A stretch of 64,000 nt of DNA. Source: Mya arenaria (lineage: Eukaryota > Mollusca > Bivalvia > Myida > Myidae). The notes beneath the pieces are model-generated. The model was not told the origin of the DNA. It did not search any database and saw only the letters and a program-made list of their open reading frames with translations. Positions 24,421 to 33,443 of this stretch are shown piece after piece. The position numbers and the translations under genes are program-made. The stretch's first letter is position 1. Every line of letters begins with the position of its first letter. The DNA lies in NCBI RefSeq assembly GCF_026914265.1, contig NC_069133.1:28737772-28801771 (forward strand), read 5' to 3'.

Positions 24421-25605
24421 TCATAAGGGGCCATCTACTGTCGATGGCCAATTATATATAACGTTTGAAGACTCCACGCTAAGTCGTTCATTTGTAATTG
24501 ACCGGAAATGAAAGTGTGACCCGGACGACGATGATGCAGGAACATTTAACCCGTATGTGTCTGTTTTGCTTCGCAGGCGACACAAAAACCGAGTCAAATG
24601 ATAGACGAGCCTGAAAGTAGAGGAGCACTTGCCAGTACAACTGTTTCCCTGCCTGATGAGATAGAGGGCTGGATTGACCGCCGAGTTAAGGTAGCCGAGC
24701 CACAAGGCCAACATGAATGCGTCTGACAGCACCGGTCTCATACTCAGGTATGCCGACGTTACGTTTATGATGGTAAATGGCAGCCAGCAGGCAAGAAAGC
24801 TTCCAGTCAAAATGACCACCGTTTTCGCCACCCTGATGCCCATCGACTCTTGACTCGGTCTTCGAGTTGCTTCACACATTTCTCTGCTCCTGACGCTCAA
24901 TGTTCGAACATGTTTGAACAGTTTAACATTGAAAAACACGATAAGAATTCCAGGGATAGCTATTGTCAGCGCCGTGCCGATGGTAACAAAGTATTTACCG
25001 ACAAAAAAAACACACGCATGCTGCTTTTGCTCCAAGCATGACAAAACGTTGATATCCAATCCGTATGTATGTATGCGAAAAATAAACACAATACATGCCG
25101 AAGTTATAAGCATCGACCAGACAGACATGTAGATGACAACAAACCTCAGTTTGCTGCAAAGTTTGTGATATCTGAACGGATGACATATCGCGATATATCT
25201 CTCCAAAGTTAGGCCTGTAAGATGTAATACCGACGCTGATGACAAAACGACGTCCACTGCATTGAAAAGGTCACAAAACGCCAGACCAAAAAATTGTCGG
25301 AGCCCAAAGACCATGTTAAGTATGTTGTAAGTTATGATAGCTAGACCTACAAAGAGGTCCACACACGCCATGGAAGTGAGTAGGAACCGGGTCTGAGCCT
25401 TGTTCTGACCGCTCCTGTTCACTCTAATAATCACCGTCACATTAAGACAGACGGTGGTCAGTTGTAGAAGAATGGCTAAAATCACCACTGGCCATATTGA
25501 ATCTTTGTCCTGCAGACCGATCTGTTGACCACCGGTGAGATCCTGGCATCTACTCTCCGTCCGGTTAACGTCTAGCAATGACGCGTTCATATATTTATGT
25601 ACCAA
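24421..25605 (-). CDS. Class A GPCR, biogenic-amine receptor type, intronless
   Basis: A single open frame of 394 codons with seven hydrophobic segments. Class A landmarks: N55 in TM1 (CLNVTV), D83 in TM2 (CVDLFVG), C111 at the top of TM3 pairing with C190 in the second extracellular loop, E135-R136-Y137, CWLP at 273-276, and NPALY at 311-315. Amine-receptor landmarks: D118, which is 18 residues before R136 (position 3.32), the amine-binding aspartate; SSAS just after it; FLACWLPF in TM6; and WLGYLNSAVNP in TM7. N7 and N14 are N-glycosylation sites. The third intracellular loop is short (~25 residues); the tail is Ser-rich. TM5 (KYFVTIGTALTIAIP) lacks the usual serines that contact catechol or indole hydroxyls, so a catecholamine ligand is less likely. 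It acts at the plasma membrane through G proteins; the ligand is unknown. The single-exon structure suggests retroposition or an intronless GPCR expansion. Confidence 0.93.
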   Translation of the reverse strand: MVHKYMNASLLDVNRTESRCQDLTGGQQIGLQDKDSIWPVVILAILLQLTTVCLNVTVIIRVNRSGQNKAQTRFLLTSMACVDLFVGLAIITYNILNMVFGLRQFFGLAFCDLFNAVDVVLSSASVLHLTGLTLERYIAICHPFRYHKLCSKLRFVVIYMSVWSMLITSACIVFIFRIHTYGLDINVLSCLEQKQHACVFFVGKYFVTIGTALTIAIPGILIVFFNVKLFKHVRTLSVRSREMCEATRRPSQESMGIRVAKTVVILTGSFLACWLPFTIINVTSAYLSMRPVLSDAFMLALWLGYLNSAVNPALYLIRQGNSCTGKCSSTFRLVYHLTRFLCRLRSKTDTYGLNVPASSSSGSHFHFRSITNERLSVESSNVIYNWPSTVDGPL

Positions 25606-26172
25606 TTTTGTTCTACGAAACCTTTACATTCATCTAGTCACAACAAAATTTTAGTCCGTCGAATTAGTGTTTTCTACACAGCCTGTCTTCTATCGCTGAT
25701 AGTTTTGCTTGTACGCCGTGAACTTGCTGGCAAAACGTCAACGCTATAATCATATTACCGCCATATAAGTCACTCTCGGTTAAAAACCTCGAAGGTAAAT
25801 TTTAAATTTATGTTATAACTGAACACATATTGTGCATTAAAAACCGAGAACAACGATACAAATTAAAACTACCTTTATAGCTAGATTCCCTGCGAGGGTA
25901 TTGGAATCTGAATAATTAACACGACTACAGCACGTCACCATTGTTTTGCTAGTGTAAAGTCATCAAGCGCATATAATTGTTCATGTTTTCCATGTGTAAT
26001 CAATATTTGATGTAAAATTGTAATGCCCATTTGTTAGGGCTCATTTTTCTCGACATGATTTTGTTCTTGCGGTACTCCACCTAGTCTGCTATATTACTAT
26101 AGCAAAATTTCAATTTTCATCTGATTTATATTATTAAATTTCTTACCATACGTCGATCCCATGGCAATTGCT
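25606..26172. other. Upstream region of the GPCR gene
   Basis: Presumed promoter and 5' untranslated region of the minus-strand GPCR. I see no clear TATA box or repeat; the sequence is AT-rich and unstructured. Confidence 0.4.
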
Positions 26173-26173
26173 G

Positions 26174-26267
<94 letters not shown>

Positions 26268-26271
26268 ATAA

Positions 26272-26350
<79 letters not shown>

Positions 26351-26363
26351 TAATAATAATAAT
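26173..26363. repeat. (ATA)n trinucleotide microsatellite, ~190 bp
   Basis: An almost pure run of AAT/ATA repeats with a few interruptions (CAATA, GAATAA, AAAAT). The open frames read from it are poly-Ile, poly-Leu or poly-Asn artefacts. Confidence 0.98.
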
Positions 26364-27062
26364 TCAAGTTACAAATCGGCACGTGCGATTCATGTTAGTA
26401 TAAACACATAAGACATTTTAATATTGATAAAGTACAATGATGATTTTTTATTCCGGGACATGTGCCTACATTTTGGTAAAGTTGAAAGTGTATGATACCG
26501 TTGAAGATGCATGGTGCATGGCACAGACCAAATTGTAGGAGACATGTCGAATATACAAACCGGACGAGTTTACAGCTTCAAGTCACTTTCAGATTGATGT
26601 TAATATATATTACATTACTGTATTGAAAGTAGTGAACTTAATTTAGAATCAAAGTGCTGAAAGCACTGATGGACTAGGGCTTCATTTAGGGAAATGTTGA
26701 CAACCATGTTCTAAGCATTGAAAAAATCGGCTCACATCACAAGGGGTCACTGTTTAATGGGCTAGCTTAAACTTTTGACTTAAATTGCTTGCAAGCTGCA
26801 AAGGAAATTTGAAAAATCTCGTTAGTTGTGTGTAGAGTGAGGGGGGCGGGGTGTGGGGCTAAAGCGTTAAATCAGATAAAGTCATAGTTCTTTTGAATTT
26901 CTCAAAGTCGTTTTATTAGACTTGTACAAATTTATTGACGTGTTTGGCGTATTTAACCAAAGTTCATATACTTCTTTAATTTGATCAAATCTTTTATATC
27001 AAAGGTCTGTTATTTGCAGTTTCAGAGAAGATTTTCAATGATGTAATTATATACTATATAGA

Positions 27063-27305
27063 AAACCTGTCACCTCTTTTTCAGGGGAGCTTTAAACCAC
27101 AGGGCCATACTTTGAACAATCTTTGTAAAAGACATCTACATTGTACACGTATGTCAGACTGCATGCACAATGCTATTAGGAAGTAGTTTTTATTTGAAAA
27201 GTGAATAATTATTTTCTCCCTTTTAATTAGTGCTTGGTATTCAATTAATATAAAATGTTACCATGATAACTTAGTGCTGTTGATAAATATTAGGCACTGC
27301 CTTCT
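27063..27305 (+). repeat. Dispersed repeat, copy A (flanks the Crypton on the left)
   Basis: It shares AACCTGT, CCACAGGGCCAT, ACTTTGAACAATC, TTGTAAAAGAC, ATGTCAGACT, AGGAAGTAGTTT and ATTATTTTCTCC, in order, with 30418-30700. Family not recognised. The two copies lie on either side of the Crypton in the same orientation. Confidence 0.65.
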
Positions 27306-27884
27306 GTCTCATGCTATTCTTATTACTGCTGCAGACTTTTGTACAAAGCAAGTTGAGTAGACTAAGATGAGATGAATATCGTTTATCAAGTATAAAATAT
27401 TGAAATGTCTTTTAAATACATTGACCATCAAATTTCATAACATGGTGTCAGCAGTTCATCACACTGCTTGTGAGAATGGAATACCAAACATAATCATATT
27501 TTTTTATTATATACCCATCACAAATCCACATGCAATATATATCACAAAATACTTTAACCCATATTCCGCTCCAGTGCAATACGGCCATATACCACTCTTG
27601 TGACGTCACGTCATAACAAGTATATTTACATTCACACTTCATTCCTTAACGATGGTTGTTGTTTATCAATTGCACTTTATTTCTGTATAAAGTGCAATGG
27701 CATTTGCCATGGATATCGCGTGCGTTTGTTCGATACTTCTGTCCTGTCATTGGGCGCAATAATACAAATGGGCGGAGCTTATTTACTACGGAACTATTTT
27801 TTTCAATGAAATCGTAGTAAAATTATTGGCAACTTGTCAAAATAATGCAGACGACGAAAACTTCATTAAAGAAGAGAAAACAAA

Positions 27885-29600
27885 ATGAGCAACGATAATT
27901 TCATTGATTTTAATCTAGATTTTGATTTCATGATGGATGGAACATTTGAAGAACTATTTAATGACAATGATGATGACTTATTTCGGGATTCGGAATTAAC
28001 ATTTAGTGATTGTAAAGCATCTGACAATTCAACAAAACATGAAATCAGGGAATTGAAACAAGAACAGATGGAAGAAGAAGAACTGAAGGAAGAACAAGAA
28101 GATTGTAACAGGTTTAGAAGGGTAGGCGAGGAAGACATAAGGGTTTTTGAAGAGTCTCACCAGTCAAAGAACAAGAGAAAACACAAAATGGGCAGTAAAG
28201 GTATTTCAAGGTATGAAAGAGTTTTTTTCTTCATCTTTTGTGAAAAATGAGTGTTAATTATTTCATTTTGATTCTCCAATTGGTGAAAAGATAAATCAAC
28301 TTAATTTAACACATAAAAATGTACAAAAACAGTGTTTAAAATTTTAATATTTACAATAAAAAGATATTTTAACAATATTATGAAAATATATTTTTAACAA
28401 TATAGTGAACATATATACAAAACTCATTTAACAGGAAAACATAATTATAAACAACTATTATAAAACATTTTTAACACTAATACAATACTTAAATGAACAA
28501 ATGCTTTTTCTAACTCTCAGAAGAGTTACTTGGCCAGATTTTGCGCAAGTTCTACTGCGAAGTCGCCCCGCAGCCATCAGAAAGGCGCTCAAAGGATTTC
28601 GGAGCTGGGTCTAAGGTGTACCACAAGAATAGTATGAAGAACATACGATCTGGTCTGAACAGACATCTGACCGACCTTGGCCGCAACATGGACATTGTTC
28701 ATGGCACATCATTTAAGGCTGCAAATCGCACACTTGATGGCTTCATGAAGGAACAAACTAAGGCCGGACTTTCCCGACCCACACATCACAAGCCTATCAT
28801 CGAGCAAAGCGACCTTGAACCCATTTCCAGGTTCTTCGCCAATGCTCCATGCTCTCCAATTATTCTTCGACAGTGTGTATGGTTCCAACTTGCTCTCCAC
28901 TTCGTGTCACGCGGCCTTGATTTTCATCACCAGCTTCAAATCGACTCCTTTGAGTTTACTGAAGACCATGATGGAATTGAGTATGTCACCCTGAAGCACG
29001 AGACGCAGCAAAAATGAGGCTCCTTCAGACCGCAGAATGTATACGACAGGTGGCTCATGTTGTCCTGTAGCAATGTTAAAGTTACTCATCAATAAAACCG
29101 ACAAATCGGCGCCTATGCTGTTTAATGCCTGCATCAAGGATGCCATCGCAAGACCTGAGGCAAATGACATTTGGTTCACCAATGCGCCTCTGTCAAAGCA
29201 GTCGTACAGCAGTTTCATGGCTGACATTTGCAAAGCAAGCAAAACAACAGGTTGGTACACCACGCACAGTGTCAGGGCCACAGCTGTCCAAGCAATGAAC
29301 GACAGTGGCTTTGAAGCTCGTCATATTATGTTTATGTCCGGGCACAGGAATGAGGCATCATTAAAGTCGTATTGCAGGGCACCCAGCAATGTCCAGAAGA
29401 AAGAGCTCAGTTCAACACTGAGTCTTCTCGCGTCCTCTGGCTCTACTTCCGCAAAAGCTCCCATTGATAACACTTTACCCCACCCACCGCCACAGTCGTT
29501 TCATCCGATGTTAAAGTCCAAAGAAATGAAAATACGCTTGCAGATTTGTCTAACACCATATTTCAACATGGTTCTTTCGCCAACTGCTCCTTTAACATAA
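27885..29600 (+). CDS. Crypton tyrosine recombinase (DUF3504-type), one frameshift
   Basis: Exon 1 (27885-28200) encodes an acidic N-terminus (DFNLDFDFMMDGTFEELF, then Glu-rich). An intron 28201-28520 (AAAG|GTATTT ... CTCTCAG) restores the frame into ELLGQILRKFYCEVAPQ. The core-binding part contains SMKNIRSGLNRHLTDLGRN and DIVHGTSFKAANRTLD, typical of DUF3504/Crypton proteins. The catalytic part holds the first arginine in HFVSRGLDFHHQ, HSVR (29264-29275), SGHRNEASL and the nucleophilic tyrosine in LKSYCR (codon 29370-29372), so the R, HxxR, H and Y set is complete. One frame change occurs in the A-run near 29010-29016, between YVTLKHETQQK and RRMYTTGG; it may be a real mutation or a sequencing error. 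Exons are clearly more GC-rich than the surroundings. No BTB, zinc-finger or other fusion domain is seen. Confidence 0.87.
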
Positions 29601-29967
29601 CGCTTAACAAGTAAATTTACTGGAATTTATCTTAAATTTGACAACTCGTGTTTAACAAACACTTTGGGTCGCGTTTATCGCGAGATATGATGAGAACTTT
29701 GCATGTGACGATATTTTTGTTGTTTTCTTGTTATTGTAAATGTTCCTAACTCCAGTTGTATTTGCCTAGTTGTTAAACAGTTATAATGTGTATTTATAAT
29801 ATACTTGTCCTTGAAAATATAGAAACTGAACCTATAAATAAGGAACTATTTTATCTGCGCATTCATTGTTTAATGACATTCGGTTGAACAGCAGAAAAGA
29901 GTAAATGCTCTTGAATAATCAATTTATTTTAGCAGAAATGTAGATTTAAATGAATGTAAATATAAGT

Positions 29968-30114
29968 ATTAAAATTCGACATGTTGCATTTTATCGGGGT
30001 ATGGTATGCAATGGCGCAGTTCAAAATGTTGGTGGAGTCCTTCGGACTCCACCCATTTTGAACAGCCCCATTGCATACCATACCCCGATAAAATGCAACA
30101 TGTCGAATTTTAAT
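29968..30114. repeat. Long near-perfect hairpin at the Crypton right end
   Basis: The left arm runs ATTAAAATTCGACATGTTGC onward and the right arm ends with its complement. About 46 outer bases per arm pair without mismatch and the inner arms pair with a few. The centre is TGGAGTCCTTCGGACTCCA, identical to the centre at 5317-5472, although the arms differ in sequence. Confidence 0.96.
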
Positions 30115-30240
30115 CCTTAAATGTTGCGCAATATTAAATTGATGTCATTAAACCAATGAGTGCATCCTTAAAATGCAATTTAATATGCAAAGATGTGGCT
30201 TCTAAGTGATCTAATCAGTAATGCATATAATAAAAGGATT

Positions 30241-30394
30241 ATTAGTACTGCGTTTTGATCCGGATATGGCGGAATGTCATATTCGATTCTGGTAGTTTTT
30301 TTGTAGATTTTGATTTTACTCGGCTTGTGCCTTGTGAAAACCGAATCTGCAAAAATCTACTTGAGTCGAATACAACCTCCTGGATCAAAACGCA
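30241..30394. mobile_element. Small MITE/fold-back, TIR GTACTGCGTTTTGATCC
   Basis: GTACTGCGTTTTGATCC on the left and its exact complement on the right, with degenerate pairing further in (TGTAGATTTTGATT / AAAAATCTAC). TTA on both flanks is a possible 3-bp target duplication of PIF/Harbinger type. Confidence 0.75.
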
Positions 30395-30730
30395 GTACTT
30401 ATAACACTATAATGTACAAAACCTGTTACCCCATGGACAGAGCATCTTTAACCCACAGGGCCATTGAAACTTTGAACAATCATTGTATGCAGTACTTATA
30501 ACCCTATTATGTATAAAACCTGTTACCCCATGGACAGAGCATCTTTAACCCACAGGGCCATTGTAACTTTGAACAATCATTGTAAAAGACAACTACATGT
30601 CAGACTACATACAAGATGCCAAGGAAGTAGTTTGGAAAAATGAGAATTATTTTCTCCGTCTTAATTTGTATGCATTAGATAACTCAATAAATGCAGCAGT
30701 TGACCATTCTTGTATTGTCCTCTGTCACTG
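30395..30730 (+). repeat. Dispersed repeat, copy B, with an internal ~88-bp tandem duplication
   Basis: Two tandem units carry AACCTGTTACCCCATGGACA, GAGCATCTTTAACCCACAGG and TTTGAACAATCATTGTA. The second runs on into TTGTAAAAGACAACTACATG and GGAAGTAGTTTGG as in copy A at 27063. The tandem unit also includes GCAGTACTTATAAC, the end of the neighbouring MITE. Confidence 0.7.
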
Positions 30731-31321
30731 TCCTGAAAGCTCCCTATCTCAATAGTTGCAAAAGGTTGTAGGTTCATGATTCCCTGGTCCAATATGTCAT
30801 ACAGAAAGAAGATGTTGAATGTAGAATCAAGAAGCTTTCTTTTCAGGCAATTCGAATTGAATAGTACTGTAACATTTGGAGTGCCTAGAATTTGTTGTAT
30901 TCGTAGGCAACATGTATCAGGTGTTGCAGTACATTTGGCAAATACTTTTCACCCGTCCTTGTTAATCTAAAAAAGCTTTCATTTTGCAAAAGTAGTTCAT
31001 ATAACTATAATAAGGTTGCTTAATCAGAGTTTGAATAATTCTGAAAACTAGATGTGCCTTTAATTGCAGCAATTTGAACTCCAACTCATAATGTCAATTA
31101 AGCTGGTTAAGCAATACTGCAGTTCCTTGGTATGGGGATTGCTTTATTTACTTGAATAAACAAACATTTCTTGCGTTGGATAGTACAATGAATCTTTGAA
31201 TTGGAATGTAAAGTATAACTTATATAAATAAATATATATTCTTAACTTTTAATATGGAATTAGACAATTAGTTAATTTTTCAACTGCGCAACAAAACCAT
31301 GAATCTGAATACACAAGCTAA
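30731..31321. other. Intergenic, nothing recognised
   Basis: AT-rich sequence between repeats. A tRNA-like B-box fragment (GGTTCATGATTCC, near 30771) is too degenerate to call a SINE. Confidence 0.4.
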
Positions 31322-31605
31322 TGCATCAGTCAATTGTAACCATGCCCCCCCACCCGGTCCCGGAATAGCGGGGTCTTTTATTTTCGGTCCAGCCAACCCC
31401 AGCTAAATTCCCACCCTGCGGAGATAATCTGGTGGTTAAGTTTGGTGGGACCCAAGGGACATTAGGTTAAGCCCCATCCACACTGTATTTTCATGGAAGA
31501 CCCGGCACTGCGGGGCCTACTGAAAGGTAAAAACATGGCCCATTTCGACGGCTATCCCCGGTATACACCCGGATGTGGGAGCCTTGGTTTCAATTGACTG
31601 GTGCA
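31322..31605 (+). mobile_element. GC-rich MITE, copy 2
   Basis: Ends TGCATCAGTC / GACTGGTGCA flanked by TAA on both sides. Internal blocks GGTCCAGCCAACCCC, AAATTCCCACCCTGC and GGTATACACCC match the copy at 40373. The 3-bp TAA/TTA duplication suggests a PIF/Harbinger-type MITE. Confidence 0.85.
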
Positions 31606-32070
31606 TAATGATCCTTGTGATCCAATCTCATGCCAAGACGATTTCTGTTCTAACATTGCCAGGTTAGTTATTCTTAAGCATAAAAAAGCCTGGACAGTAT
31701 TTGAGAAAGGCTGTTGTGAGGTTAAATCTTCATTATTTCACTATTCCACAACATTGGGTGATAAGGGAACTTTATTGAATATTTTGATTTTAATTTTGTT
31801 CCCTAAACGCCACAAGTCAACTGATTAATACAAATTAATTCAATTCTATCTCCTCAATATTCGGCACTGCATTGTTAAACAAAACTAAAAAGTTAATCTT
31901 GTAAATTATATAACCAAATACCTTTCCCTCAAATATTTCACAAATTTATATTGATAGATCAACAACAATGCATCACCATACTGTATCTCTGACTGATTAT
32001 TGATTCTCATTCTTTGCTAGAAAACAAAAAGTGAGCACAAAGCGTCTTCAGAAAAAGAACTTGTAAAGTA

Positions 32071-32485
32071 TGCACCAGTCAATTGTAACCACGCCCCCCC
32101 CCGCAGGGAACAGCAGGTACTTTGACTTTCGGTCCAGCCAGTCCCAGGTAAAATCCCTGCCCTGCGGGAACGAACTGGTGGTAAAATTCCGTGAATAACC
32201 CCACACCCCGGGGATCTAAGGTAAGAGTAAGTCCCTGATATAATTTGCGGGAAGACAAAACCACCGCAATCTCCCGGCATTGCGAGGACACTAGTTCTGG
32301 TTTCCATAACTTTAATGTTGATATTTTTTTATGTTTACAACACATTGATCAAGTCCAAAAAGGTAATATACAATGTATAATGTGTTCGCTGAAGTTCTTT
32401 AGCTACGAGGACACCTGAAAGGTTAAAACACAGCCCTCCCCCCCGGTATATCCCCAAGGGGCCGTGGTAACAACTGACTGGTGCA
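32071..32485 (+). mobile_element. GC-rich MITE, copy 3, with a nested insertion
   Basis: Ends TGCACCAGTC / GACTGGTGCA. The internal order of blocks matches copy 4 at 40373. It is interrupted at 32292-32405. Flanks are GTA and TTA, so the target duplication is no longer exact. Confidence 0.85.
32292..32405. mobile_element. 114-bp insertion with 9-bp target duplication, nested in a MITE
   Basis: CGAGGACAC stands at 32283-32291 and again at 32406-32414. The insert starts TAG and ends CTA but has only weak terminal inverted repeats. The 9-bp duplication suggests a Mutator-like source. Confidence 0.65.
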
Positions 32486-32984
32486 TTATAAGAGAGGAAA
32501 TCAAATTTGAGCAGGCAAGATTGTTTTACCTACGGCGATGGTTTATCACAATGTCATTGAACAAAATGTACTTACACTGAGAGTGGCTCCAAGACTTTTC
32601 TATGCACAGGTAAACAATCATCTTATTCATAAGCCAGATGCTGTGCACATATACATACATTTGGCTTCATTTAGAATGAAACTTCATAAATAAGTATGCG
32701 CATATTTGATATTTTTTTATCTCCATTTTGCAAAATTGAAATCACATGATTTTATCAAACGAACTTGTATTGCTTTAAAATCTACGTGTCAAATTAAAAA
32801 ATACTACCCACGGTAAGATGAAAATAAATCCGTTTGATGGTGGTAATCATTCAAAGGCGGCTTTATTGATAAATTTCTTCAATAAAACACGTATGAAATT
32901 CACATCATCAGCATCCGGAAGTAGTGATACATACATGTCTGAATCTATCGGCCGCTCTGATCAGAGTAAATGAGGTCAATACAG

Positions 32985-33434
32985 TAGACTGGTACCCTGA
33001 TTTACTTTTCCTCAAAAATATAAAGTTATACAGGTACGCGGCATATGTGTTTTAGTTAACATTAATAGTATTTGAACAATAAATACCAAAAATCATGTTG
33101 TGTTTGAAAAAGTGCTTAGTACCATGCAATGGTTAGTTAAAAAATAAACTTTGTATCGAAAATAAAATATCACGGAAATATGCAAATTATGTCGAAAAAA
33201 GAACAGGGACCGACTTCGGATTTTTTTTTTATTAACAATGGATATCGTTTTTATAAATAAATACCAACATTCTATACAAAGGATATTAACAATACTTTTT
33301 TTAAACAAACTTTCCAGGTTGTTTTCTACTCAGACCGCACACTTTAGTCGCTTTACGTATGAATTCACAAGACATTTCGAATGCGCGATGGGCACCACGG
33401 TTATCGGATAAAAGAGAAAGAGGGTACCAGTCTA
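32985..33434. mobile_element. 450-bp MITE with 9-bp target duplication (Mutator-like)
   Basis: The terminal inverted repeat TAGACTGGTACCCT is perfect for 14 bases and continues imperfectly. TCAATACAG flanks both sides (32976-32984 and 33435-33443). No coding capacity. Perfect target duplication and TIRs suggest a fairly recent insertion. Confidence 0.88.
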
Positions 33435-33443
33435 TCAATACAG

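Larger units (their letters stand above)
27622..30123 (+). mobile_element. Crypton (tyrosine-recombinase DNA transposon) with terminal hairpin
   Basis: The proposed left end is TATTTACATTCACACTTC then ATTCCTTAACGATG (27622-27654). The right end is GTAAATATAAG then a ~147-bp hairpin (29968-30114) closing with ATCCTTAAATG (30113-30123). Between them is one recombinase gene. The TCCTTAA-type sequence at both ends fits Crypton biology: these elements lack terminal inverted repeats and integrate by recombination at short matching sites. TGACGTCA lies just outside the left motif (27601). Nearly whole, with one frameshift in the gene; probably young, since the hairpin arms are almost perfectly paired. 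Exact ends are inferred from comparison with two shorter elements, not from an empty site. Confidence 0.78.

Noticed and set aside
26143-26382. Poly-Leu/Ile/Asn open frames
   Set aside because: Translations of the ATA trinucleotide microsatellite.
30765-30800. Another tRNA-derived SINE
   Set aside because: Only a weak B-box-like sequence; A box and tail not convincing.
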